Positions 36,509-46,111 of a DNA stretch of 64,000 nucleotides are shown in pieces; the stretch's first letter is position 1, and each line of letters opens with the position of its first letter. This stretch comes from Mallotus nudiflorus (lineage: Eukaryota > Streptophyta > Magnoliopsida > Malpighiales > Euphorbiaceae). Both the position numbers and the translations under genes were made by a program. Below the pieces are notes generated by a model. The model ran no database searches. It was given only the letters and a program-made list of their open reading frames with translations, and was not told the DNA's origin. The stretch lies in assembly GCA_947683625.1 (NCBI GenBank), contig CANTUR010000044.1:1922001-1986000 (forward strand), written 5' to 3'.

Positions 36509-36728
36509 ATGTGACATGGCATGCTTCAATACTTAGTTGTCATGAGTTGTCATTTTGCTTAGTTGTCATGAGTTATAATGAGTTGTCAATTTTGACTTTT
36601 CAAAGATAAGTTGTCATTAGTTGTCCTATTTTGAAGGAAATCTCCTTAATTAAGGATTTTTCTATATAGGTATCTTTGGAAATAAGGAATAAAATCTTTT
36701 CCTTTAAGGATTAGGTTGTTTACATGCC

Positions 36729-36736
36729 TATATAAG
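36729..36736 (+). promoter_or_regulatory. TATA box of element E LTR
   Basis: TATATAAG in the context GCCTATATAAGGGC, conserved in the long LTRs. Transcription would start roughly 30 bp downstream, defining the U3/R boundary (inference). Confidence 0.65.
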
Positions 36737-37046
36737 GGCTACAAATGTGTAAAATGAATTTTTAGAGAAGCATTGAAATATTAAAAAGTGAGGTTTTTCC
36801 TTATACTTTGTTCTTTTGAAATTTTACAAGTTTACTTGAATTGTTTTAATCTACCTTTCATTACAATTGCTAGGTTAGACTTAAAATTGTGTGATTATTC
36901 ATCTTTTAATAGCTAAGTATCTTACTTCAATTTAATAAGCAAGGGGTTTAGTTCCATCAACACAACCTATCCTTGATGATCCTTGGGCTAATATTCAAAG
37001 TTGGATGCATGTTCTATCTCTGTTATAGGTAGGGTTCGTATCAGTT

Positions 37047-37059
37047 TGGTATCAGAACC
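37047..37059 (+). other. primer-binding site of element E
   Basis: TGGTATCAGAACC, one change from the initiator tRNA-Met complement, 3 bp after the LTR. Confidence 0.9.
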
Positions 37060-37694
37060 AAACCTCAAGGTTTGGTTGTTTATCATTTAATTTTTGTTCA
37101 TATTTTCTTCTTCTTCTTCTCAATTCTTCTCAATTTTAAAAATAAAAATCCAAACTCTGTATTTTAAGCAAAAGGGTTTAAAATCTATCAACCCTTAATT
37201 GATTTTGTTTGTTCAATTTTCACATCTATTAAAAAAACTATTACTTTATTTTTAATTTAGAATTGTGTTGTTGGTTGTGTTTGTAGGTTTAGAACTCAGA
37301 ATTGACTTTTTTTTGTTAATTTTCATTATGTGCGATTTCTTGGATTCTAAAATTAGGTTTTGTTCTTAATTTTGAGCGAAGTTTTGTTTACTTGCATATT
37401 TTCTTGTTTATTTGATTTGTGAATAGTCACTTTGAATTTTAAGTTTAATTTGATTTTTGTGATTGTGGTGTTAAGTTGATTAAGAAATTCTTGCATAATT
37501 TGCATTAGTTTTATTCGAACTGAGATTTAGGGAATTTGAGTGGTAAAAGGTGAGTGGTGAGCTCATAAGAGGGTAAGAGCCTTATTAAGTGAAACATAAG
37601 TGTGAGTACCATTTAAATTGAGTGAAACATGTAAGGGACTATTTTGTGAGATTTTTATTGCTACTAATAATTTCTTGCAAGAAAAATTAAAGCA
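37060..37694 (+). other. element E 5' leader with candidate intron
   Basis: A 635-bp leader without a gene. Contains AAAAG/GTGAGT at 37545-37555 and, just before the gag ATG, CTACTAATAATTTCTTGCAAG ending at 37681, a plausible branch point and acceptor. If used, this would remove about 132 nt. Splicing is inferred only. Confidence 0.45.
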
Positions 37695-38700
37695 ATGGCT
37701 CAAGAAGGTAAAGATGGAATGCCCAATCATAAGGTTTACATGAAATCCATGACCTAATTATTTGAGAAGTTGAGACTAGATTTGGTAAATCAAATTTGAT
37801 ACGTGGTAGACCAAATAGACAAGATGGAGTCAAGTCATCATGGAGATGCTAGTACAACCAATACTAGAACCCATGGGAGACATGAATAAGAGGATGACGA
37901 ATAAACATCCAATTCAAGTGGAAATAGGCGTGCAAGAGTTGATAATAACTTAGGAAGCATCAAGATGAAAATTCCAAGCTTTCAAGGTAAGAGTGATGCC
38001 AAAGCCTATTTAGAATGGGAAAAAATGTGGAGTTCATCTTTGGCTACCATTAATACTCCAAAGAAAAGAAGGTGAAGCTAGCTGCCATAGAGTTTATCAA
38101 TTATACACTTGTTTGGTAGGATCAATTGGTGACTAGTAAAAGAAGGAACCATGATCGAGCTATTGAGACATGGGAGGAGATGAAGGCAATCATGTGCAAG
38201 AGGTTTATTCCTAAACACACTATTATAAAGAATTGTATAACAAACTTCAAAATATTGTACAAGAATCTAAAAGTGTAGAGGAGTACCATCAAGCAGTGGA
38301 GATAGCTATGATTAAAGAAAATGTTGATGAAGACCGTGAGGCAACAATGGTGAGGTTTTTGCATGGGCTAAATAAAAACATAGCTGACTTAGTGGAATTA
38401 CATCACTATGTTGACATGGATGATATGTTGCACATGGAAATCCAGATTGAGAAGCAATTGAGGTTTAAGAATTCCAAAGGCAAATCAATTTCTTTTAGTT
38501 CTTCATGGAAGTCAAATTGGAAGAATGGAGATAAGAGCTTTATTAAGGCAAAATTTTACAATAATAAAGGAGGAAATGAAGGGGGGAGTGCCAAGACCAA
38601 AGACAAAGGTGAGACTCAAACTAAACAATCTCTTGATGTTTAATGTTTTAAATGTTTGGGTTATGGGCATATCTCTTCTAACTGTCCAAATAAGCATACC
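37695..38700 (+). pseudogene. element E gag with CCHC knuckle (broken)
   Basis: The start ATG at 37695 (MAQEGKDGMPNHK) follows the conserved leader. Stops and frame changes occur in the first ~500 bp, where IKMKIPSFQGKSDAKAYL marks the gag N-terminal boundary. The capsid-type domain is open at 38233-38643 (YNKLQNIVQESKSVEEYHQA, DDMLHMEIQIEKQL), then a Lys/Gly-rich basic stretch. After one stop comes the knuckle CFKCLGYGHISSNCPNKH, which has the CX2CX4HX4C spacing of a retroviral nucleocapsid finger. Gag would package RNA and build particles. Confidence 0.9.
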
Positions 38701-39576
38701 ATGACTATGAGGGGTGGCAAAGTCTTTAGTGAAAGTAATGATGACGAGTGCAATTTGGAGATGCTCGTGCTTGAGGATGCAAGTGATGATGAGGTTGTAC
38801 AAAGTCCATCACATGGTGAATTGCTTGTTACAAGGCGAATCATGAATGTGCAAACCAAGATGGAGGATAAGGCACAACATGAGAACATCTTTCACACTAG
38901 ATGCAAGGTGTAAGATAAGGTATGTTGTATGATCATTGATGGAGGTAGTTGCACAAATGTAGCTAGTATTATGTTAGTTGAGAAATTCCATTGATATACC
39001 ATGAAGCACCCTAGGCCTTACACATTGCAATGGTTGAATGATTATGGGGAGATAAAAGTGACTAAACAAGTAAAGATAGCATTTTCCATAGGCAAATATG
39101 AAGATGAAGTATTGTGTGATGTAGTGCCTATACAAACTTGTCATATTCTTTTAGGACATCCTTGGCAATATGATAAGAGGGCTAATCATAATGGGTTTTC
39201 TAATAGATATTCTTTTGTAATGAATGATGTACCCATTACCTTTAAACTTTTAACCACTAAAGAAGTGTATGAGGACCAAAAAGTCCTATAGCAAATATTT
39301 GAAGAGTTTGAAAAAGAAAAAGCAATAAAAAGATAGAGAGAGAGTTTGCATAAAAAAGAAAAGGTAAACAAGTAAAAGGAGAGCTGTGAGAAAAGCAATG
39401 AGAGGAGTGAGCAAAGAGTGGAAAAAGGAGAGCTTGAGGGGATGCGCAATGAGAAAAAGAAGAGTGATGCACATGCAAAAGGAGAGTTAAGTGTGAATGA
39501 GGTAAAATAATAGAGCAAAGCAAGTTTTTATGCAAAAGAAAAAGATGTGAGGAAAGCTTTGCTTTGAAGGCAGCCT
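38701..39576 (+). pseudogene. element E protease and charged linker (broken)
   Basis: An acidic spacer (38701-38900) is followed by the aspartic protease. The active site IIDGGSCTNVAS is intact, although a stop precedes it and another follows (EKFH then stop). The second half, from MKHPRPYTLQWLND to HILLGHPWQYDKRANHNG, is open at 39001-39291. The next ~280 bp encode a Lys/Glu-rich linker with several stops. Element A lost the catalytic Asp; E keeps it but the frame is broken. Confidence 0.88.
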
Positions 39577-40479
39577 ATGCTTGTACTTGTTTACAAGGAA
39601 TTTTATTTGAGCTCTAACGATCTTGACCCTTCTTTGCCTAGTTCTTTTATGAGATTGTTGCAGGAATTTCAAGATGTGTTTCCTGATGATATTCCTAGTG
39701 GTTTACCACTAATAAGAGGAATAGAGCATCAAAATGACTTTGTTCCCAGTTGTACAATTCCAAATAGACCCACGTATAGATGCAATCCTGAGGAAATCAA
39801 GGAGTTGCAAAGGCAAGTTGAGGATCTTATGAACAAAGGTTACATTAGAGAAAGCATGAGCTCGTGCGCTGTTCCAATTTTACTTGTGCCTAAAAAGGAT
39901 GGAACTTGGAGAATGTGTGTTGATTATCCCGTAATTAACAAAATAATGGTAAAGTATTGTCATCCTATTCCTAGGTTAGCTGATATACTTAATGAGTTGC
40001 ATGAGGCTGTTATATTTTCCAAGATTGATTTGAAAAGTGGTTGTCATCAAATTCACATGAAAGAGGGTGAAGAGTGGAAAACTGCATTTAAAATAAAATA
40101 TGGTTTATATGAGTGGCTAGTCATGCCTTTTGGTTTAACTAATGCACCTAGCACTTTTATGAGATTAATGAACCATGTCTTACGTGCTTTTATTAGAAAA
40201 TTTATGGTTGTTTATTTTGATGATATACTTATATATAGTAAATCTTTAGAAGAGCATATTGAACATGTGCATTTGGTTTTGGAAGTGCTACGTAAGGAAT
40301 GTTTGTATGCTAACATCAAAAAGTGTAGTTTTTGCACACATAAGCTTGTTTTCTTAGGCTTTGTTGTTAGTACAAAAGGAATAGAGGTAGATGAAGAGAA
40401 GGTCAAGGCAATTAAAGATTGGCCTACGCCTAGAGGAGTTAGTGATGTGTGAAGTTTTCATGGTCTTGCAAGCTTTTAT
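39577..40479 (+). pseudogene. element E reverse transcriptase (longest intact pol piece)
   Basis: A 291-codon open frame (39577-40452) spans the whole RT core: SGLPLIRGIEHQNDF entry, LVPKKDGTWRMCVDYP, FSKIDLKSGCHQI (Tyr to Cys relative to A), MPFGLTNAPSTF, and an intact catalytic box VVYFDDILIYS, then the thumb KKCSFCTHKLVFLGFVVS. A stop at 40450 (GVSDV, then stop) ends it. RT motifs are intact, but without uninterrupted gag, RNase H and integrase the element cannot be autonomous. Confidence 0.93.
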
Positions 40480-40990
40480 ATGCGATTTATAAGGGATTTT
40501 AGTACCATTACAGCACCATTGACTAAAGTCATCAAGAAAAATGTTGGCTTCAAATGGGGAGAAGCACAAGAACAAGCATTTAACATGTTTAAGGATAAGT
40601 TGACATCTGCTCCTTTACTTTCTTTACCTAACTTTTCTAAAATATTTGAAATTAAATGTGATGCTTTAGGTTTGGGAATTGGGGTTGTTCTAATGCAAGA
40701 TGGACAACCGATTGATTATTTTAGTGGAAAGTTAAATGGTGCAAGCTTGAAGTACCCCACTTATAACAAGGAGATGTATGCCTTAGTTCATGCTTTAGAG
40801 ACATGGCAGCATTATTTATTGCCTAAAAAGTTCGTGATACATACTGATCATGAATCCTTGAAGCACTTGAAGGGGAAAAACAAGCTTAAAAAATGACATG
40901 CTAAGTGGAGTGAATTCATTGAGTCGTTTCCTTATGTCATTAAATACAAGCAAGGTAAAGAGAATGTTGTGGTTGACGCACTTTCAACAA
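40480..40990 (+). pseudogene. element E RNase H (broken)
   Basis: Open at 40480-40896. Connection segment FIRDFSTITAPLTKVIKKNV, then RNase H with KCDALGLGIG (Asp kept), TYNKEMYAL (Glu kept), HTDHESLKHLKG (Asp kept) and, after a stop at 40896, VVDALSTR (last Asp kept). The acidic residues are thus all present, but a stop divides the domain. Confidence 0.9.
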
Positions 40991-42220
40991 GGTATACTTT
41001 ACTTGCTTCTTTAGATGCCAAATTGCTAGGATTTGAATATATAAAAGAGTTGTATGAGAATGACAGTCATTTTGGTAGTGTTTTTCATGCATGTGAAAAA
41101 ATTGTTTTTGAAAAGTTCTATAGGCATGATGGTTACTGGTTTAAAGAGAAATGGTTATGTGTTCCTAATTATTCTATGCTTGAATTGCTTGTTCGTGAAG
41201 CACATGAGGGTGGTTTAATAGGACATTTTAGTATAGCCAAGACTTTGGATGTTTTACATGATCACTTGTATTGGCCTAACATGAAAAAATATGTTGTTAG
41301 AATTTGTGATAAGTGTATTATGTGTAAACAAGCTAAGTCTAACTTAAAGCCACATGATTTGTATGTGCCTATACTTATGCCTAGTTCACCTTGGATTGAT
41401 ATTTCCATGGATTTTGTGCTTAGTGTACCTAGGACTAGGCGAGGACATGATTCAATATATGTTGTTGTAGATAAGTTTTCTAAAATGGCTCACTTTATAG
41501 CATATAGAAAAACTAATGATGCACAACATGTTGTAGATTTGTTCTTTAAAGAGTTTGTTCATTTGCATGGCATGCCTAGAATAATTGTGAGTGATAGAGA
41601 TGCTAAGTTTTTAAGCTACTTTTGGAAGACTTTGTGGGGTAAATTGGGCACTAAACTTTTATTTTCTACAACTTGTCATCACCAAACTGATAGGAAAACT
41701 AAGGTAGTTAATATAATTTTATCTTAATTACTAAGAACCATCGTTAGGCATAATTTAAAGTCATGGGAAGACTGCTTTCCACATATTGAATTTGCTTGTA
41801 ATCGTAGCGTGCATTCTTTTACCACTTTGCCTCCTTTTGAGATTGTTTATGGTTTTATTCCATTGAGTCTTTTAGATTTGATTATTTTACCTTTGAGTGA
41901 AAAAGTAAATCTAGATGGAAAGAAGAAGGCAGAATTTGTGAAGTCCTTACATGAAAAGGTGTGAGAAAATCTTGAAAGAAAGAATGAGCAATATGCCAAA
42001 CATGCAAACAAGGGGCATGTAAAAGTTGTATTTGAACCAGGTGATTGGGTTTGGGTATATTTCCGCAAAGAAAGATTTCCCACTCAAAGGAAATCTCAGT
42101 TGATTCCACGTGGTAATGGACCCTTCCAAGTGTTAGAGCGCATCAATGACAATGCTTACAAGATTGACTTGCCTAGTGAGTATGGTGTAAGTGCTACTTT
42201 TAATGTTGTTGATTTATCTA
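40991..42220 (+). pseudogene. element E integrase, catalytic Glu replaced (broken)
   Basis: The open stretch 40969-41727 includes the HHCC zinc-binding region (REAHEGGLIGHF, then RICDKCIMCKQAKS), the core with DISMDFV and VSDRDAKF, and the third catalytic site, which reads TDRKTKVVN where relatives have Glu before VVN. Lys at the DDE glutamate should abolish strand transfer. After a stop at 41727 the C-terminal part continues (FEPGDWVWVYFRKERF, then VLERINDNAYKIDL), with another stop at about 41963. At 42220 the sequence joins LTR sequence directly. Confidence 0.9.
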
Positions 42221-42943
42221 AAATTAATTAGCTTGAATTGGATGAATTTGTGAGTTATTTTTTCTATTTTAGAGTCAATAAGGAAGATTCAAGAAGATGT
42301 GAGAAGATTCAAGGATATTCCAAGTCAAAATCAATAAGTCAAGTCAAATCAAAGTCAAATAGTCAACAAGTCAAAGTCAAGGGTCAATGGTCAACATGTG
42401 ACATGGCATGTGACATGGCATGCTTCAATACTTAGTTGTCATGAGTTGTCATTTTGCTTAGTTGTCATAAGTTGTAATGCGTTGTCAATTTTGACTTTTC
42501 AAAGATAAGTAGTCATTAGTCGTCCTATTTTGAAGGAAATCTCCTTAATTAAGGATTTTTCTATATAGGTATATTTGGAAATAAGGAATAAAACCTTTTC
42601 CTTCAAGGATGAGATTGTTTACATGCCTATATAAGGGTTACAAATGTGTAAAACGAATTTTTAGAGAAGCATTGAAATATTAAAAAGTGAGGTTTTTCCT
42701 TATACTTTGTTCTTGTAAAACTTTACAAGTTTATATGAATTGTTTCACATATACCTTTCATTACAATTGCTAGTTTAGAATTAGAATTGTGTGATTGTTC
42801 ATCTTTTAAAAGCTAAGTATCTAGCTTCAATTTAATAAGCAAGGGGTTTAGCTCTATTAACACAACCTATCCTTGATGATCCTTGGGCTAATATTCAAAG
42901 TTGGATGCATGTTCTATGTCTGTTATAGGTAGGGTTCGTATTA
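42221..42943 (+). repeat. element E 3' LTR, 5'-truncated (723 bp)
   Basis: Starts within the LTR at AAATTAATTAGCTTG (equivalent to 36249) and ends GGGTTCGTATTA. Heat-shock-like units at 42283-42320 keep six of eight positions, better than the 5' LTR. The TTGAC array is shorter than in the 5' LTR. The TATA box is conserved near 42630. Confidence 0.9.
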
Positions 42944-43876
42944 ATTTTAATTTCATATTTACAATGGTAAATATGTTTTCCACCATTCAAAACACATAAA
43001 TCAAATTGATTTAATTGAATGCTCAATTTGTGCATATTTGCCCAAGTTTAAACTTAAAATGTGAAGTCGTACAAATTTGTGCACAATAGGATTTAAACAT
43101 GTCATCCAAAGTTCCAATTACATATTTAAAATTGCAAATACATGTTCCATCATTCTAAACCCATAAATCATATTCATTTAATTAAATACACAAATTGTGC
43201 ACCTTTGCACATGTTTGAATGCATAAAGTGAACTTGTTTAAATTTATGCACAAATGGTTTTAAATGTGTTATCCAATGTTCCAATTGCATATTTTCAATT
43301 GAATATATGCGTTCCAGCATTCCAAATTCATAAATCAAAATGATTTTATTGAATGCTCAATTTGTGCAACTTTGCGCATGTTTGAACACATAAATTGTAC
43401 TCGTGAAAATTTGTGCACAAATGGTTTTAAACATGTTATCCAATGTTCTAATTGCATATTCAAAAGTGTAAATATATGTTCCAGCCTTCCAAGCTCATAA
43501 ATAAAATTGATTTTACTGAATGCTCAAATTGTGCACATTAGCGCAAGTTTGAACACAAAACTTTAACTAGTGAAAATTTGTGCATGAATGGTTTTAAACA
43601 TATTATCCAATGCTCTAATTACATATTTAAATTTGCAAATAAATGGTCTAACATTCTAAACCCATAAATTGTATTCATTTAATCGAATGAACAAATTGTG
43701 CACCATTGCACATGTTCGAACGCATAAAGTGAACTTACGCAAATTTGTGCATGAATGGTTTTAAATGTGTTATCCAATATTTCAATTGCATATTTACAAT
43801 AGTAAATAGATTTTCCAGCATTTGAAACACATAAATCAAATTGATTTAATTGAATGCTCAATTTATGCACATTTGC
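42944..43876. repeat. satellite array 5 (~167-bp monomers)
   Basis: About 5.6 monomers between elements E and G, in register with the flanking arrays. No genes seen. Confidence 0.93.
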
Positions 43877-43995
43877 TAATATGAACCCTAAAAGGGATCA
43901 AAAAGTGCCTAAATATGAAGAATTCAAGATAATTAGATTAATTCCCTATTTTGAAATTAATTAGCTTGAATTCTTCATATTTAGGGTTCATATTA
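43877..43995. repeat. 119-bp palindrome made of LTR ends (replaces 3' LTR of G)
   Basis: The left half begins TAATATGAACCCTAAAAGGG, the LTR start in plus orientation; the right half ends CATATTTAGGGTTCATATTA, the same LTR end in minus orientation. The switch lies within the LTR's own CTAATTAG inverted motif. The right arm lacks about 20 bp present in the left arm. Confidence 0.88.
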
Positions 43996-44008
43996 TTCCC
44001 TCCCTCTT
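43996..44008 (-). other. polypurine tract of element G
   Basis: TTCCCTCCCTCTT on the plus strand (AAGAGGGAGGGAA on the coding strand), adjacent to the palindrome. Confidence 0.82.
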
Positions 44009-44504
44009 GAAGATGATTAACCCTTGAATCATCACCATCTTCTAGAGTTGATAAATTTGCAAATCCTCTAGGGTCAAACACAAACTCCTTTGTTGAAAAC
44101 TTCTCCTTTGAAATAATGATCCACACAAGTAGCTTCAACATAACTTAAACTTGATAGCATATTTGAAATATAGAAATTCTGTTCATGAACATGTAAGGAT
44201 TGAATTCTTATTGCTTCTTTCTAAACTTGAAACATGAATATCTTAAGTTCTTCTTTCTATAAGTCAACACTCCATAGATTCTTATGTAGGCATAAGATAC
44301 TTCAACTACATCATCAAATGGATCTTTATATGGCATAGAAGTCTGTAAAATAACTTTCAAAATACTAGAAAAAGAAAGATTAAAATTGTTAGTATAATTA
44401 TGTTGAATAACCAACTCTTGATCTTTTATAATGCTCCTAATCTCTAGGTTCTCCTTTTCACTCATGCCTTGCTCATTTTCTCTTACTAGTTGATTAGTGC
44501 ACAT
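44009..44504 (-). pseudogene. element G gag-polyprotein C-terminal region (unrecognised)
   Basis: The open stretch 44208-44504 carries acidic EKENLEIRSII, FSSILKVILQTSMPYKDPFD and the terminal KKNLRYSCFKFRKKQ motif shared with C and I. It lies in the same frame as the gag open stretch ending at 44607, with only two stop codons between them (EEH-stop and VEQ-stop), so gag and this region were once one polyprotein. A shorter stretch (43938-44141, STLEDGDDSRVNHLQEGGNN) carries the frame into the PPT. Function unknown. Confidence 0.62.
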
Positions 44505-45164
44505 GTCTTCAATAACTGTCTTTGGTGGTGTAGTTTCAATTTGACACTCTTCCTCCTTACTCTTCTCCTCAACTTATTGCTCAACCAATTTAGTAACTTT
44601 AACACCTTAATGTTCCTCAGAATCACACACTATCATTGTCTCCTTATAAGAACACACTTCCTTTTCATACTCCAAAGCAAGTTCAATTACAAGCTTTAAA
44701 GAGATAGAAGATTTTAATTGCACTTCATTCTTCAATCTTTTACCAATCTCACACTTAAGCCCATTGATGAATTTTGTAACTTTTTGCCTTTCAAATTCAC
44801 CTATGTTACTTGAAATTACAAATAACTTAAACTTTTTAACATAATTATTAGCACATAATTCATCACTTTGTTTAAGCATTTGTAATTTAAGACAAAATTT
44901 ATCCCTAACTTCATGAGGAATAAAATGTCTAGTCATTACCCTCTTCATTATCACCCAATTTTTAATCCCACTAAGCCCATTCATTCTCCACGATGCCATT
45001 AAATCTTCCCACCATATAGCAGCATGACCCAAAAATTTACAAGAAGCAAGTTTACACTTTTGGAAATCACTTAATTCAAGAGAATCAAATATCTCCTCCA
45101 TTTGTTGCACCCATTCTAAATAAATATAAGGATCGTCCCCACCAAGAAAATAAGGCATGTCCAT
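44505..45164 (-). pseudogene. element G gag domain (nearly intact)
   Basis: Start chosen at the ATG at 45164 (MDMPYFLGGDDPYIYLEWV), shared with B and K, although the frame stays open to 45179. Through 44607 the sequence is uninterrupted: LELSDFQKCKLAS, then HAAIWWEDLMASW (the aromatic pair typical of retrotransposon gag), RHFIPHEVRDKF, FKLFVISSNIGEFERQKV and the helical tail SLKLVIELALEYEKEV. It is the best-preserved gag of the gag-only group. There is no zinc knuckle, and no protease follows. Confidence 0.82.
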
Positions 45165-45362
45165 AATAACCAAACACAAAGATAATTTAGAAAAAAAATA
45201 GAAAAGAAATCCTTACAAATCACTCCCTTACGTGTTTACACTCAAGGATATGAATGCTCTCATGTTTCACTAATTTTTTTTTCAATTTATGAAGAATTAA
45301 GAAGAAGAAAAGAATGGATAATACATGAAAATAAAAGGATACGTAACCAAACCTTGAAGTTT
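45165..45362 (-). other. element G leader
   Basis: A 200-bp AT-rich leader, homologous to those of B, D and K. No gene seen. Confidence 0.7.
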
Positions 45363-45375
45363 GGCTCTAATACCA
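45363..45375 (-). other. primer-binding site of element G
   Basis: GGCTCTAATACCA on the plus strand (TGGTATTAGAGCC on the coding strand), one change from the initiator tRNA-Met complement. Confidence 0.88.
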
Positions 45376-45378
45376 AAC

Positions 45379-46111
45379 TGATACGAACCCTACCTATATT
45401 GGAGATAGAACGCACATGCAATTTTGAAATCTTGCCCAAGGATCATCAAGGATAGATTGTGTTGATGGAGCTAAACCTCTTGCTTATTAAATTGAGGTGA
45501 GATACTTAGCTATTATAAGATGAACAATCACAAAACTCTAAGTCTAACCTAGCAATTGTAATGAAAGGTAGATGTGAAACAATTCAAGTAAACTTGCAAA
45601 GTTTCAAAAGAAAAAAAGTTATGGAAAAACCTTACTTAATTGATTAAAATTGTAAAAAATACATCCTAAATTCGTCCAAAATATGTCTAGCCATATAGGC
45701 ATGTAAACAACCTAACCCTTGAAGGAAAATGTTTTCTTCCCTATTCCCAAAGATGCCTATATAGGAAAATCCTTAATTAAAGAGATTTCCTTTAAAATAT
45801 GACAACTCATCTTTGAAAAGTCAAAATTGACAACTCATTACAACTCATGACAACTAAGCAAAATGACAACTTATGACAACTAAGCATTGAAACATGCCAT
45901 GTCACATGTTGACCATTGAACCTTGACTATTTGACTTTGACTTTGTCTTGTTAACTTAGACTTGGAATATTCTTGAATCTTCTAGAATCTTCCTTATTGA
46001 CTCCAAAATTCATTCATATGAAGCTAATTAATTTCAAAATATGAAATTAAGCTAATTAGCTTGAATTCAACATATTTAGGCACTTTTTGATCCCTTTTAG
46101 GGTTCATATTA
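45379..46111 (-). repeat. element G 5' LTR (733 bp)
   Basis: TGATACGAACCCTACC to TTTTAGGGTTCATATTA. Carries the best heat-shock-like block in the window (45965-45992). The stretch where others have TATATAAG reads AGCCATATAGGC (near 45695), so the TATA box is altered in this copy. Confidence 0.9.
45965..45992. promoter_or_regulatory. six-unit perfect heat-shock-element-like array
   Basis: GAA 45965, TTC 45970, GAA 45975, TTC 45980, GAA 45985, TTC 45990: six consecutive alternating units on an exact 5-bp pitch, the consensus target of heat-shock factor trimers (three units per trimer). It lies in the U3 part of the LTR, upstream of the TATA position on the minus strand. Binding is inferred from the motif only. 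Confidence 0.68.

Larger units (their letters stand above)
36040..37043 (+). repeat. element E 5' LTR (1004 bp, long form with coding segment)
   Basis: Starts TGATGCAACTAAGC and ends GGGTTCGTATCA. Its first ~190 bp encode the pol C-terminal GPMTRSK motif seen at the 3' end of A. Then follow a CTAATTAGC inverted motif, a decayed heat-shock-like block (from 36310), the TTGAC array, TGACAACT-type repeats (as AGTTGTCA), a TATA box and R/U5. Confidence 0.92.
36040..42943 (+). mobile_element. element E: decayed Ty3/gypsy gag-pol retrotransposon
   Basis: A 6.9-kb element in the order 5' LTR, PBS, leader, gag, protease, RT, RNase H, integrase, truncated 3' LTR. Outer flanks GTTTC (36035-36039) and ATTTT (42944-42948) are a degenerate target duplication: the satellite context is AATGTTTCAATTGCATA and the monomer type continues across. 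The pol reading jumps straight into LTR sequence near 42220, so the PPT and the first ~210 bp of the 3' LTR were deleted. It is closely related to A throughout gag-pol but has a long LTR. Multiple stops show it is inactive. Confidence 0.92.
43877..46111 (-). mobile_element. element G: gag-only LTR retrotransposon with foldback 3' end
   Basis: A 2.2-kb element flanked by TTTGC (43872-43876) and TTTGT (46112-46116), one mismatch, in the satellite context CACATTTGCGCAAG. It has a 5' LTR (45379-46111), PBS, leader, gag-type frame and PPT. Where the 3' LTR should be there is only a 119-bp palindrome of LTR-end sequence. It belongs with B, I and K by gag sequence and LTR ends. Confidence 0.9.

Noticed and set aside
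39186..39535. Minus-strand Ser/Leu/Phe-rich open frames, also at 10580-10843 on the plus strand
   Set aside because: Antisense shadows of the Lys/Glu-rich linker between protease and RT; the composition follows from the sense strand.
38950..42230. Endogenous pararetrovirus or envelope-bearing retrovirus
   Set aside because: Order is protease, RT, RNase H, integrase with LTRs; no movement-protein, coat-protein or envelope-like frame is present, so this is a Ty3/gypsy retrotransposon.
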